DNA from: Azospira restricta
Lineage (GTDB): Bacteria > Pseudomonadota > Gammaproteobacteria > Burkholderiales > Rhodocyclaceae
Assembly (NCBI RefSeq): GCF_016858125.1
Contig: NZ_CP064781.1
Span: 2,365,501 to 2,429,500, forward strand
Length of the DNA stretch: 64,000 nt
Direction: 5' to 3'
The number at the start of each line of letters is the position of its first letter. Positions within the stretch are counted from its first letter, which is position 1. The notes under the pieces were generated by a model, which did not search any database, was not told where the DNA came from, and worked only from the letters and a program-made list of their open reading frames with translations. The translations under genes and the position numbers were made by a program. Below, one piece after another: positions 9,792-18,516 of this stretch.

Positions 9792-10004
9792 GTGATGTGC
9801 ACGTTCGATTCTCCGATCGCCCGCTGCGAGCTGATGCATGTCATGGTGCTGACCGACGAAACGCAACGGGCCTGCGCCGCCGAACACGGCTGCCCGCCCG
9901 GGCTCGCTTGCCCGCTGGCCGCGGTGTTCACCGGCGAGGAAATGGTCGAGGGGCGGCGCGGGCCGTTGCCCGGCCAGGCGCCGGCGGTTTCCCCGTCGCC
10001 CTGA
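9792..10004 (+). CDS. Cys-rich mini-protein
   Basis: A 69-residue protein (from the ATG at 9795; a GTG at 9792 is immediately upstream) with five cysteines (2, 11, 27, 33, 39), the last three in ACAAEHGCPPGLACPL. GGGGG at 9783-9787 is a clear ribosome-binding site. The C-terminal 25 residues are low complexity. A small metal-binding domain is plausible. Function unknown. Confidence 0.6.
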   Translation: MMCTFDSPIARCELMHVMVLTDETQRACAAEHGCPPGLACPLAAVFTGEEMVEGRRGPLPGQAPAVSPSP

Positions 10005-10023
10005 TCTCCGGCGCTCCGGGACG

Positions 10024-11307
10024 ATGCCCATGAGTCCATGCGTTGCAGCGACTGCCCCCTTTCACCGCCTGCGCGCGCTGCTGGCGCTTGCCGTACTCTC
10101 TAGTTGGCCTCTGCTTGCCGCCGCCGAGGCGTCGGTGCGCGCGGTGCCGACCGCGGAACCGCCGGCGGCCGGCGAGCAGGCGCGCGGCGTCGCGCTGAAG
10201 CGGATGAAGTTCGCCCAACTCGCCAACAGCACGGTCGGCGAGAGTGCCGCCGACGCTGCCTGCAGCGACGGCAAGCCGGTCTATCTCGACCGCAAGCTGG
10301 CGGCGGCGCTGGCCGAGGCGGTCACCTTCGCCTTCGGCCGCAACCTGCGCGAGCTCGGCTACCGGCGCAGCCCGGGCGACGAGTCGGTGTTCAGCGAGAC
10401 GCAGAAAAAGCCCGTCGAGATCGAGGTCGGCGCGCTCGTCCAGGAAGTGCAGATGAGCTACTGCGGCAAGCCCGGCGGTGCCGTCGAGGGCAGCCTCTAC
10501 TTCAAGGCGCGGATGGAGCTGCTGGTGCCGGCGGCGCAGAAGGTGGTGCATGCGCCGGTGGTCGAAGGCGGCGTCAGCGGTCGGCGTGCGCCGACGATGG
10601 TCGAGTTCTACCGCGCCGGCGCCGACGGGCTGGTCAAGAATTTCCTCGCCGAGCCCGGCGTCGTCGCCTGGCTCGGCGGCGCGAAGCCGCTGCCGACGGC
10701 GGTGGCGCAGAAGGCGGCAGGCTTGCGCCTCGAAGCGGTGAGTCCGCCGGCCGGCGGCACCGCCGGTGCCGCGACGCTGCTGCGCGCGTCGGTGGTGACG
10801 ATCGAGGGCAGCGGCCGCTCCGGCAGCGGCTTCGTCATCTCGCGCCAGGGCTACGTGCTGACCAACCAGCACGTCGTCGGCGGCAACCGCTTCGTCAAGC
10901 TGCGGCTGGCCAGCGGCCGCGAGGCAGTTGGTGAGGTGGTGCAGCAGAATGCCGCGCGCGACGTCGCGCTGATCAAGACCGAGAGCGGCCTCGACCCGCT
11001 CGCGCTGCGCAGCGGCGAGCTGGCGCCGGGCGAGACCGTCTATGCGATCGGCTCGCCGCTCGGCGAGAAGTTCAGCGGCTCGCTGACCAAGGGTATCGTC
11101 AGCGCCTACCGCGTGCGCAACGGACAGCGCTTCATCCAGAGCGACGTCGCCATCCTGTCCGGCTCCAGCGGCGGTCCGCTGCTCGACGAGCAGGGGCGGG
11201 TCGTCGGCCTGACACAGAGCGGCGTCGAGGCCGGCCGCGCGCGCATCAACCTGTTCGTGCCGATCGCCGACGGCCTGCAGGCGATCGGCGTCGCGCTGCC
11301 GGAGTGA
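10024..11307 (+). CDS. Exported S1C (DegP-like) trypsin-type protease
   Basis: A signal peptide (LLALAVLSSWPLLAAAE), about 220 residues of unassigned N-terminal region, then a trypsin-like domain. The catalytic triad is visible: His in LTNQHVVGG, Asp in ARDVALIK and Ser in SGSSGGPLL. There is no C-terminal PDZ domain, unlike DegP/DegQ. The start may be the ATG at 10030 rather than 10024. Probably periplasmic; the N-terminal region with the pair of Cys residues (AACSDG and SYCGKPG) may be a substrate or partner module. Confidence 0.85.
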   Translation: MPMSPCVAATAPFHRLRALLALAVLSSWPLLAAAEASVRAVPTAEPPAAGEQARGVALKRMKFAQLANSTVGESAADAACSDGKPVYLDRKLAAALAEAVTFAFGRNLRELGYRRSPGDESVFSETQKKPVEIEVGALVQEVQMSYCGKPGGAVEGSLYFKARMELLVPAAQKVVHAPVVEGGVSGRRAPTMVEFYRAGADGLVKNFLAEPGVVAWLGGAKPLPTAVAQKAAGLRLEAVSPPAGGTAGAATLLRASVVTIEGSGRSGSGFVISRQGYVLTNQHVVGGNRFVKLRLASGREAVGEVVQQNAARDVALIKTESGLDPLALRSGELAPGETVYAIGSPLGEKFSGSLTKGIVSAYRVRNGQRFIQSDVAILSGSSGGPLLDEQGRVVGLTQSGVEAGRARINLFVPIADGLQAIGVALPE

Positions 11308-11314
11308 GTCGGCC

Positions 11315-12193
11315 CTAATCCCGCGTCAGGAAGGTTTCGAGCGCGGCCGCGACCCGTTCCGGCTGGTCGTGGTGCAGGTTGTGGCCGCAGTCGGCGATGG
11401 TCGCTAGCTGCAGGTTGCGGAAGGCGGCGAGGCGGCGTTCGCGCTCGGCCGGGTCGGCGCCGAAACGCTCGTGCACGAAGCCGTCGGTCGCCTCCAGCAT
11501 CAGCACCGGCGCTGCGATCGCCTGCCAGCAGGCGAGCTGGTCGTCGATGCGGTAGAGCACCGGCGACGGTACGCGGTGCCACGGGTCGCAGGCCATCTGC
11601 ACGCGGCCGTCGGGCAGCGTGCGGCCGAGGGCGCGGGCGAGGAAGGCGGCCTTGTCGTCGTCGAGACGCGGGTTGATCTGCTGCATCCGGCGCTGCAGCG
11701 CGGCATGGTCGGCGTAGCTGTTGAGCCGCGGCGTCTCGCCGAGGTGATCCAGCCACTGCGCCAACTGCTTCGGCGCGTCCTGCGCGGCGGTCGCCGGCAG
11801 GCCGAGGAAGTCGAGCATCGCCACCTGCGCCACCCGCTGCGGCCGGGCGCTGGCGAAGATCGCGGCGATGTTGGCGCCCATGCTGTGGCCGACCAGCCGC
11901 GCCGGGCGCGCCGGCGAATAGTGCGCGAGCAGCGCGTCGAGATCGCCGTAGTAGTCGGGGAACCAGTACGGCCGGCCGAGCCATTCGGACTCGCCGTAGC
12001 CGCGCCAGTCGGGCGCGATCAGGTGCCATTCCTGTCGCAGCGCGTCGACGAGGAACTGGAAGGTCGGCGACGAATCCATCCAGCCGTGCAGCAGGAAGAC
12101 CGCCGGTGCGTCGGCCGGCCCCCAGTGGCGGACGTGGTAGCGGAGGCCGCGCACGGCGAGGGTTTCGCTGCGCGATTCAGTGCGTCGGTTCAT
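11315..12193 (-). CDS. Alpha/beta-fold hydrolase
   Basis: A 292-residue cytoplasmic hydrolase: oxyanion segment LHGWMDSS, nucleophile elbow GHSMGAN (Ser), and a C-terminal His in DCGHNLHHDQPE. Closest in style to the MhpC/haloalkane-dehalogenase-like group of esterases; the substrate cannot be told. The ATG at 12193 is chosen because the longer in-frame extension crosses the terminator hairpin at 12217-12244. Convergent with the protease gene (7 bp gap). Confidence 0.85.
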   Translation of the reverse strand: MNRRTESRSETLAVRGLRYHVRHWGPADAPAVFLLHGWMDSSPTFQFLVDALRQEWHLIAPDWRGYGESEWLGRPYWFPDYYGDLDALLAHYSPARPARLVGHSMGANIAAIFASARPQRVAQVAMLDFLGLPATAAQDAPKQLAQWLDHLGETPRLNSYADHAALQRRMQQINPRLDDDKAAFLARALGRTLPDGRVQMACDPWHRVPSPVLYRIDDQLACWQAIAAPVLMLEATDGFVHERFGADPAERERRLAAFRNLQLATIADCGHNLHHDQPERVAAALETFLTRD

Positions 12194-12206
12194 GTGGTTT
12201 GGTCCG

Positions 12207-12244
12207 GACAAGACAAGGCCGCGGGTCAGACTGCCCCCGCGGCC
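12207..12244 (-). terminator. Possible terminator downstream of metY
   Basis: A GC-rich stem (GGCCGCGGG, 12217-12225, with CCCGCGGCC, 12236-12244) is followed on the minus strand by the T-rich TTGTCTTGTCC. Suitable as the end of the metY transcript. Two R1 copies lie between it and metY. Confidence 0.5.
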
Positions 12245-12271
12245 CTTTCGTTCCTTGGCCGGCCTTAAGCG

Positions 12272-12366
12272 CAGCCCGGGAGTGCTTCCTCGCGATGTGC
12301 AGGGCACATCGCTCAGGCGCACCCCGAGGGCACTTCTTCGCGATGCGCATCGCGCATCGCTCAGGC
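12272..12366. repeat. R1 dispersed repeat, two tandem copies
   Basis: Two head-to-tail units of about 47 bp (12272-12318 and 12319-12366). Read on the minus strand each is GCCTGAGCGATG, loop, CATCGCGAAGAAGTGC and a G-rich tail. The right-hand copy contains the metY stop codon (TGA of GCCTGAGCGATGCG, 12361-12363). Same family as the copies at 7551 and 22828. Confidence 0.85.
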
Positions 12367-13632
12367 GGCTTTCAGTGCCTGGTCGAGGTCGGCGATCAGG
12401 TCCTCGACGTGCTCGATGCCGATCGACAGGCGGATCATGTCTTCCGAGACGCCGGCCTTCTTCATCTCGTCCGCATTCAGCTGGCGGTGCGTGGTGGACG
12501 CCGGGTGGCAGGCGAGCGACTTGCAGTCACCGATGTTCACCAGCCGCGTGATCAGCTTCAGCGCATCCTGGAAGCGGCCGCCGGCGGCGAAGCCGCCCTT
12601 GACGCCGAAGGTCAGGATGCCCGAGGCGCGGCCTTCCATGTACTTCTCGACGAGGTGGTTGTCGGGGTGCTCGGGCAGGCCGGCGTAGCTGACCCACGAC
12701 ACCTTCGGGTGGTCCTTCAGGTACCAGGCGATCTTGCTGGTGTTGGCGCAGATGCGGTCCATGCGCAGCGCCAGCGTCTCGCAGCCCTGCAGGATCAGGA
12801 AGGCGTTCATCGGCGAGATCGCCGCGCCCATGTTGCGCAGCGGCACGACGCGGGCGCGGCCGATGTAGGCGGCCGGGCCGAGGGCTTCGGTGTAGACCAC
12901 GCCGTGATACGAGACGTCGGGTTCGTTGAGGCGGCGGAAGCGCTCCTTGTGCTCGGCCCATGGGAACTTGCCGCTATCGACGATGATGCCGCCGATCGAG
13001 TTGCCGTGGCCGCCGACGTACTTGGTCAGCGAATGGACGACGATGTCGGCGCCGTGCTCGATCGGCCGGCACAGGTAGGGCGAGGGCACGGTGTTGTCGA
13101 CGATCAGCGGGATGCCGTGCGCGTGCGCGATGTCGGCCAGCTGCTCGAAGTCGGTGATGTTGCCGAGCGGGTTGCCGACCGACTCGCAGTAGATCGCCTT
13201 GGTCTTCGCGTCGATCAGCGCAGCGAAGGTCTCCGGCTTGCTGTAGTCGGCGAAGCGGACCTGGATGCCGTACTGCGGCAGCGTGTGCGCGAACAGGTTG
13301 TAGGTGCCGCCGTAGAGCGTCGACGCCGAGACGATGTTGTCGCCGGCTTCGGCAATGGTCAGGATGGCGTAGGTGATCGCCGCCTGCCCCGAGGCCAGCG
13401 CCAGGCCGGCGATGCCGCCTTCGAGCGCGGCGATGCGCTTCTCGAGCACGTCCTGCGTCGGGTTCATGATCCGCGTGTAGATGTTGCCCTGCACCTTGAG
13501 GTCGAACAGGTCGGCGCCGTGCTGCGTGTCGTCGAAGGCGTAGGAGGTGGTCTGGTAGATCGGGACGGCCACCGCCTTGGTGGTCGGGTCCGGGCTGTAG
13601 CCGGCGTGGACGGCAAGCGTTTCGAGCTTCAT
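12361..13632 (-). CDS. metY: O-acetylhomoserine aminocarboxypropyltransferase (sulfhydrylase)
   Basis: A PLP enzyme of the Cys/Met metabolism family making homocysteine from O-acetylhomoserine and sulfide. The 423-residue length is that of MetY. It begins KLETLAVHAGYSPD; the PLP-binding Lys is in HSLTKYVGGHGNS, and the Tyr/Arg pair in NIYTRIMNPTQ is typical. The ATG at 13632 has GAGG about 7 bases upstream. The last codons and stop are contributed by an R1 repeat sequence. Monocistronic. Confidence 0.93.
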   Translation of the reverse strand: MKLETLAVHAGYSPDPTTKAVAVPIYQTTSYAFDDTQHGADLFDLKVQGNIYTRIMNPTQDVLEKRIAALEGGIAGLALASGQAAITYAILTIAEAGDNIVSASTLYGGTYNLFAHTLPQYGIQVRFADYSKPETFAALIDAKTKAIYCESVGNPLGNITDFEQLADIAHAHGIPLIVDNTVPSPYLCRPIEHGADIVVHSLTKYVGGHGNSIGGIIVDSGKFPWAEHKERFRRLNEPDVSYHGVVYTEALGPAAYIGRARVVPLRNMGAAISPMNAFLILQGCETLALRMDRICANTSKIAWYLKDHPKVSWVSYAGLPEHPDNHLVEKYMEGRASGILTFGVKGGFAAGGRFQDALKLITRLVNIGDCKSLACHPASTTHRQLNADEMKKAGVSEDMIRLSIGIEHVEDLIADLDQALKAA

Positions 13633-13680
13633 GCGGGCGCCTCGTTCGGTCGTCGAAGAAAGGCCGAATCTTATCACCCG

Positions 13681-13723
13681 GAAAATGCCGCGGGGGTTCC
13701 CGCAACACTGCGGAAACCCCCGC
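13681..13723 (-). terminator. Terminator of the glycine-zipper gene
   Basis: A 15-bp stem (13690-13704 with 13709-13723, one mismatch, ACAC loop) is followed on the minus strand by GCATTTTCC. It lies just beyond the stop of the gene at 13744-14514 and before metY, so it probably insulates the two. Confidence 0.7.
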
Positions 13724-13743
13724 GACTGCGCGCTTCTATTGGC

Positions 13744-14514
13744 TCAGAGCATGACCAGTCGGCCGTTGGCGAGGCGCACGCGGTCGCCGTTCTGCAACTG
13801 CGGCGCCTGCGTCTCGGTGTAGGTGCGCGTGCGGCCGTCGTCGAAGCGGACGGTGATCTCGTACTGCGTCTCGCCGCGCATGCGCTTCTCGACTTCGTGG
13901 CCGGCGTAGGCGCCGCCGGCGGCGCCGACCACGGCCATCGCCTTCTTGCCGTTGCCGCCGCCGACCTGGCTGCCGAGCAGGCCGCCGAGGACGCCGCCGG
14001 CGATCGCGCCGAGGCCGGTGCCTTCGCCCTTGCCGGCGATCTCGCGCACCGCCTCCACCGTGCCGCAGTCATGGCAGGTCGCCTGCGCCTGCGCGGCGGG
14101 CTGGCTCGGCGGTTGCGCCGGGCGGGCGTTCTCGACGTAGATGCCGCTGTCGTTGACCGGCTGCGTGGCGACGCGGGTCGCGCGCGGCGCCGGCTCGTGC
14201 GGGGCTTCCTGGCTGACGGTGCTGGTCGTGCGTGCCGGCGCGCGCGGGGTGCTGGCCTGGCGCTTCGGTTCGACGGTGATCGTCGAGCCGGCGGGAATCT
14301 GCAGCGTCGCCGGCGTCTCGCTCCTCGCCGTCGTGATCGCCGGCGCGGCCTGCGTCGCCGGCGCCGCGGCGGTGACCGGAGCGGCCGGCGCCTCGCCGCG
14401 CACCGGCAGCCAGCCGGCGAGCGCGGCGACGCCGGTCAGGCTGAGCGCGGTGACCGAGGCGGCGGCGACCAGAATCATCGGGTGGGGCTTGCGGGCGAGG
14501 GGGGCGGTTTCCAT
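13744..14514 (-). CDS. Glycine-zipper 2TM-domain envelope protein
   Basis: A 256-residue protein with an N-terminal membrane anchor or signal (ILVAAASVTALSLTGVAALAG), a long Ala/Pro/Thr-rich linker and a glycine-zipper segment (GAIAGGVLGGLLGSQVGGG, then AVVGAAGGAYAGHEVE). The C-terminal beta domain (YEITVRFDDGRTRTY, NGDRVRLANGRL) resembles SlyB/PcP-type outer-membrane lipoproteins, but there is no lipobox. One CHDC motif is present before the zipper. Role: envelope structure or stress response (family-level inference). Confidence 0.78.
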   Translation of the reverse strand: METAPLARKPHPMILVAAASVTALSLTGVAALAGWLPVRGEAPAAPVTAAAPATQAAPAITTARSETPATLQIPAGSTITVEPKRQASTPRAPARTTSTVSQEAPHEPAPRATRVATQPVNDSGIYVENARPAQPPSQPAAQAQATCHDCGTVEAVREIAGKGEGTGLGAIAGGVLGGLLGSQVGGGNGKKAMAVVGAAGGAYAGHEVEKRMRGETQYEITVRFDDGRTRTYTETQAPQLQNGDRVRLANGRLVML

Positions 14515-14983
14515 GGTGGGTTCTCCGAGACGTGGGGTACGTGCGGCGATTAACGCATGGCGCTCGCGTTGCGCGGGACGAGGGAAACAAACTCTTACAA
14601 CTCGAAACAGCCGGCGGCGGTGCGACGCCTGGAGGCGGTCCGGCGGCATTGCCGGTGCCGCGCTGCGCGGTGGCGGGGCGGTGCCGCCGCGTCGGGGCGC
14701 GCGGCGTCCCCGGTTGATGATAAGCAAAACTAATACGTACAAGTAACAATAACTATTGTTTATTTAAGAATCGTTGACTAAATAAGATTGTTTTTATAAC
14801 TTGCAATACAAATACTTGGTTGAGGAAGCGTCTGGGGGTTTCGATAATGCTCCCGTCCTGATCGCTATCCTCGCCGGGCAATAGAACGAGGTTTCCGCTT
14901 GTTCGCGACGTGCCGCGCCGGAAGGCGAAAGTGCCGCGGCGACGAACAGGGACGGAGCCCGGACGGCGAATACAGGAGGAGGC
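14515..14983. promoter_or_regulatory. Long divergent intergenic region with an AT-rich island
   Basis: 469 bp between two divergent genes. The part at about 14713-14820 is strikingly AT-rich in a GC-rich genome (runs such as AATAACTATTGTTTATTTAAG). No gene was seen. It is a likely promoter and regulator-binding zone for the HD-GYP-like gene, and perhaps for the glycine-zipper gene. A nucleoid-protein (H-NS-like) target is possible. Confidence 0.45.
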
Positions 14984-16093
14984 GTGAGGAAACTGACCTA
15001 CCGCGACATCCGCGTCGCTTGCCCGCTCGGCTGGGATGTCTTCGATGCCGACGGAACCCTGCTGCTGCGCCGGGGCTACGTAGTCGAAACCGAAAAGCAG
15101 ATGCGCGGCCTCGTCGAGCGCGGGCTCTACGTCGCCGACGACTACCCCGATGTCGCCGGCGAGCCGGCGGCCCCGCCGCAAACCAGTTTCGACCCCTTCT
15201 GGCTGTGGGACGACATCCAGTCGAAACTGGTGCGCATCCTGCGTGACGTCGAGTCGCAGGAGTTCGTCGAGGAGCGGATTGGCGGCCTTGCGCTGCTGGT
15301 CTGCGTGCTCGCCGACAAGGATCCTGATGCGGCGCTCGGCGCCATCCTGCTCAAGGACATCGAGCGCTACGCCTACACCCACGTGCTGCACGTGGCGGTG
15401 ATGGCGGCGATCCTGGCGAAGAAACTGGGCTGGGGCGACGGCGACCGGCGCGATCTGGTGTGCGTCGCGCTGAGCATGAACGTCGCGATGATCCCGCTGC
15501 AGACCGAGCTCACCAAGCAGCATGCGCCGCTCAGCGAGGAGCAGCGGCGGGCCGTGGCGGCGCATCCGGCGCAGGGGGCCGAGCTGCTGCGGCGGGCCGG
15601 GGTCGGCAACGAGCGCTGGCTGCAGGCGGTGGCGCTGCATCATTGCCGGCAGCGCCTGGCGGCCGACTCGCTCGTCCGTCCCGACGCCGCGGCGATCGCC
15701 GAACTGGTCCGCACGCTGGACGTCTTCTGCGCCAAGATCAGTGCGCGCGCCTATCGCCAGGCACTGCTGCCGCCGGTCGCCGCGCGCGACCTGTTTATCC
15801 GCGAGCGGGCGCAGGACAGCCCCTTCCTCGGCCTGTTGATCAAGGAGGTCGGCCTCTACATGCCGGGCACTTTCCTCAAGCTCAGCAACGGCGATCTCGC
15901 ACTGTCGGTCAGGCGGGGCGCCAGCGTCGACACGCCGCGGGCGGTCGCGCTGTCGCGCGGCGACGGAGCGCCTTACCTGGAGGCGGTCAAGCGTGACACG
16001 GCGCGCCCCGAATTCACGGTGACGAGCGTGATTCCCCGGGAGCAGGTCAGGCACCGTCTCAACCTGTCGCGCTTCTGGGGCTACGCCTCCTGA
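14984..16093 (+). CDS. Degenerate HD-GYP domain protein
   Basis: A 369-residue protein with an N-terminal DUF3391-like region and an HD-GYP-like helical domain (about 120-290). The fold is recognisable (YTHVLHVAVMAAILAKKLGW, LSEEQRRAVAAHPAQGAELL, ALHH), but the HD metal pair is replaced by Met165-Asn166 (in ALSMNVAMIP, where active proteins read LLHDIGKIxxP). The GYP signature after HH is lost (HHCRQRL). It should not hydrolyse cyclic-di-GMP; it could bind nucleotide or protein. GTG start at 14984 with AGGAGGA at 14974-14980. Confidence 0.75.
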   Translation: MRKLTYRDIRVACPLGWDVFDADGTLLLRRGYVVETEKQMRGLVERGLYVADDYPDVAGEPAAPPQTSFDPFWLWDDIQSKLVRILRDVESQEFVEERIGGLALLVCVLADKDPDAALGAILLKDIERYAYTHVLHVAVMAAILAKKLGWGDGDRRDLVCVALSMNVAMIPLQTELTKQHAPLSEEQRRAVAAHPAQGAELLRRAGVGNERWLQAVALHHCRQRLAADSLVRPDAAAIAELVRTLDVFCAKISARAYRQALLPPVAARDLFIRERAQDSPFLGLLIKEVGLYMPGTFLKLSNGDLALSVRRGASVDTPRAVALSRGDGAPYLEAVKRDTARPEFTVTSVIPREQVRHRLNLSRFWGYAS

Positions 16094-16117
16094 GCGTCAC
16101 CCCGCACCGCTGCCGTT

Positions 16118-17101
16118 TCAGCGGTTAACGTCGACCACCACGCGGCCGCGCACCTTGCCTTCGAGCAGCGCGCCGGCAGCGGCGATGGCGTCGCCGAGGC
16201 CGATCTCGGTCGTGATCGCGTCGAGCCTGGCGACGTCGAGGTCGCGCGCCAGCCGCGCCCAGGCCTCGAGGCGGACGAGCTGCGGCGCCATCACGCTGTC
16301 GATGCCGTAGAGCGTGACGCCGCGCAGGATGAAGGGGGCGACGCTGGCCGGGAAGTCCATGCCCTGCGCCAGGCCGCAGGCGGCGACGGCGCCGCGGTAT
16401 TTCGTCGTCGCGCAGGCGTTGGCCAGCGTGTGGCTGCCGACGGCGTCGACGACGCCGGCCCAGCGTTCGCGGCCGAGCGGCTTGCCGGGAGCCGCCAGTT
16501 CGCTGCGGTCGATCACCTCGGCGGCGCCGAGCGCCTGCAGGTGCGCCGCTTCCGCCGGGCGGCCGGTGGAGGCGACGACGCGGTAGCCGAGCTTCGCCAG
16601 CAGCGCGACGGCGACGCTGCCGACGCCGCCGTTGGCGCCGGTGACCAGGATGTCGCCGTCGGCCGGCCTGATGCCGTGCTTTTCCAGCGCCAGCACGCAG
16701 AGCATCGCGGTGTAGCCGGCGGTGCCGATGGCCATCGCCTGCCGCGGCGTGAACGCGGCCGGCAGCGGCACCAGCCAGTCGCCCTTGACGCGCGCGACCT
16801 GCGCGAGGCCGCCCCAGTGCGTCTCGCCGACGCCCCAGCCGTTCAACACGACCGCATCGCCGACCTTCCATTCCGGGTGGCTGCTGGCGCTGACCGTGCC
16901 GGCGAAGTCGATCCCCGGCACCATCGGAAACTTGCGCACCACCGGCGACTTGCCGGTGATCGCGAGGCCGTCCTTGTAGTTCAGCGTCGACCAGTCGATG
17001 CGGACGGTGACGTCGCCCTCGGGCAGGCCGGCTTCGTCGATCTGCTGCAGCGCCGCGCGGTAGCCGGCGTCGTCCTTGTTGATGAGAATTCCGTTGAACA
17101 T
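16118..17101 (-). CDS. MDR-family oxidoreductase, YhdH/AcuI (acryloyl-CoA reductase) type
   Basis: A 327-residue zinc-free medium-chain reductase using NADPH. Family marks: [28 protein letters not shown], the Rossmann motif [13 protein letters not shown] and the C-terminal [11 protein letters not shown]. Members of this family reduce acryloyl-CoA to propionyl-CoA. The ATG at 17101 was chosen over an upstream extension without protein character. It has no partner genes nearby, so the physiological substrate is uncertain. Confidence 0.87.
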   Translation of the reverse strand: MFNGILINKDDAGYRAALQQIDEAGLPEGDVTVRIDWSTLNYKDGLAITGKSPVVRKFPMVPGIDFAGTVSASSHPEWKVGDAVVLNGWGVGETHWGGLAQVARVKGDWLVPLPAAFTPRQAMAIGTAGYTAMLCVLALEKHGIRPADGDILVTGANGGVGSVAVALLAKLGYRVVASTGRPAEAAHLQALGAAEVIDRSELAAPGKPLGRERWAGVVDAVGSHTLANACATTKYRGAVAACGLAQGMDFPASVAPFILRGVTLYGIDSVMAPQLVRLEAWARLARDLDVARLDAITTEIGLGDAIAAAGALLEGKVRGRVVVDVNR

Positions 17102-17183
17102 GCGAGGCTCCTGGGCGAAAGAAGGGGAGGGCAGGCCGGATTGTCGGCCAAGCCCGGGCAAAGGGGAAGGCGTCGCGCTGCGG

Positions 17184-18407
17184 CTAACCCTGCTGCGGAC
17201 AGCGGGCGGCGGCCAGTTCAAGGCAGGCCTGCCGTCGCTCGACGCGCTTCAGCGCGAGCAGCAGCAGCGTCCCGGCAACCATCGCGCCGCTCGCCAGCCA
17301 GAGGCCGGAGGCGTAGGTGCCGGTCAGCGTCGCCAGCCAGCCGGTGAGCGCCGGCGCCAGGATCTGCGCCGTGCCGTAGGCGAGCGTCATCTTGCCCATC
17401 ATCTTCGCCGGGCGCGTCGGGTAGTAGCGGCCGGCCATCGTCAGCACCAGGCTGACCATGCCGATGAAGGTGCCGCCGAAGAGCAGCGCGCCGGCGAGCG
17501 CGCCGGCCAGCCCGGGGACCAGCAGCGGCAGCACGATGCCGACCACCTGCAGCGCGCCGGCGAGCACCAGCGCGTCGAGATAGCCGGTGCGGCGGGCGAT
17601 CAGGTCCCAGACGATGCAGGCCGGCGCGCCGGCGAGGCCGATCACGACGAAGGCGAGCGTGCCGTGGCCGGCGAGCCCCGGCAGGCGGTCGACGATGGCG
17701 ACGATGAAAGTGGCGCTGACCACGTAGCCGATGCCGCAGCAGAAGTAGGCGGCGAGGAAGAGGCGCAGGAACAGCGGGCTCGGCGGGTTGTCGTTCATCG
17801 GCTGCCCGCTCGCGGTCACGGTGCTGGTGTCGGGCGGCGGCAGCCAGCGCAGCGCCGGCACCAGCAGCAGGCAGGCGATCGCGGTGAACGCGAACCATTG
17901 CCCGCGCCAATCCAGCCACTGGCTCATCAGCGCGACGGCGCCGGCACAGCCGGCGATGCCCAGCCCGATGCCGGCGAAGTGGATGCCGAGCTCGCTGCGG
18001 TGGTGGTGGCGGATCAGCCAGTTGAGGATCAGTCCGGTGCCGAGCAGCATGCCGGCGGCGCTCGCCAGCCCGGCGACGAAGCGCGACAGCGCCCATACCG
18101 TGACGTCGGTGGACAGCCCCATCACCGCCGTGCTGGCGACCGCGAGCAGCATGCCGATGCGGTACAGGCGGTCCTTCAGCACGAGGTCTGAGATCAGCGA
18201 GGCGATCAGGGCCCCGGCCAGGTAGCCGGTGTAGTTGATCGCCGCCAGCCAGCCGGCCTCGGCGACGCCGAGCCCGGCCTGCTGCTGCATCAGCGGCAGC
18301 AGCGGCGTGTAGGCGAAGCGGGCGACGCCGAGCACCAGCAGCAGGCTGAAGATGCCGGCACCGAGGATCTTCAGGCGCGCCCGTCTGTCTTCTGTCGAGT
18401 CGTTCAT
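17184..18407 (-). CDS. MFS transporter, YbfB/YjiJ family
   Basis: A 12-helix major-facilitator permease of about 407 residues; motifs [13 protein letters not shown] in helix 1 and [14 protein letters not shown] in helix 2 match the YbfB/YjiJ group. The substrate is unknown. A GTG at 18437 would add ten residues; neither start has a clear Shine-Dalgarno, and 18407 is used here. Divergent from a LysR gene with 109 bp between, containing a perfect palindrome, so the regulator probably controls this exporter. Confidence 0.85.
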   Translation of the reverse strand: MNDSTEDRRARLKILGAGIFSLLLVLGVARFAYTPLLPLMQQQAGLGVAEAGWLAAINYTGYLAGALIASLISDLVLKDRLYRIGMLLAVASTAVMGLSTDVTVWALSRFVAGLASAAGMLLGTGLILNWLIRHHHRSELGIHFAGIGLGIAGCAGAVALMSQWLDWRGQWFAFTAIACLLLVPALRWLPPPDTSTVTASGQPMNDNPPSPLFLRLFLAAYFCCGIGYVVSATFIVAIVDRLPGLAGHGTLAFVVIGLAGAPACIVWDLIARRTGYLDALVLAGALQVVGIVLPLLVPGLAGALAGALLFGGTFIGMVSLVLTMAGRYYPTRPAKMMGKMTLAYGTAQILAPALTGWLATLTGTYASGLWLASGAMVAGTLLLLALKRVERRQACLELAAARCPQQG

Positions 18408-18456
18408 GTCCGTGGGGAGGGGTTTTTGTACGGACACGATAAACGGAGTAATCTAT

Positions 18457-18477
18457 CTGAACAAATGAATTGTTCAG
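18457..18477. promoter_or_regulatory. Putative LysR operator (perfect inverted repeat)
   Basis: CTGAACAA-ATGAA-TTGTTCAG: 8-bp perfect arms around a 5-bp spacer, in the AT-rich divergent promoter region between the MFS and LysR genes, 40 bp from the LysR start. Size and position fit a LysR-type recognition site controlling both directions. Confidence 0.65.
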
Positions 18478-18516
18478 AAGTAAATATTCTGTATTGCAGA
18501 TAGAAAGGAATCGGCG

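Noticed and set aside
12106-14553. 815-codon frame on the plus strand
   Set aside because: It crosses R1 repeats and is antisense to metY and the glycine-zipper gene, both supported by clear motifs and starts.
17076-18191. 371-residue plus-strand frame
   Set aside because: Gln/Arg/His-rich shadow of the MFS gene, which has twelve helices and family motifs on the minus strand.
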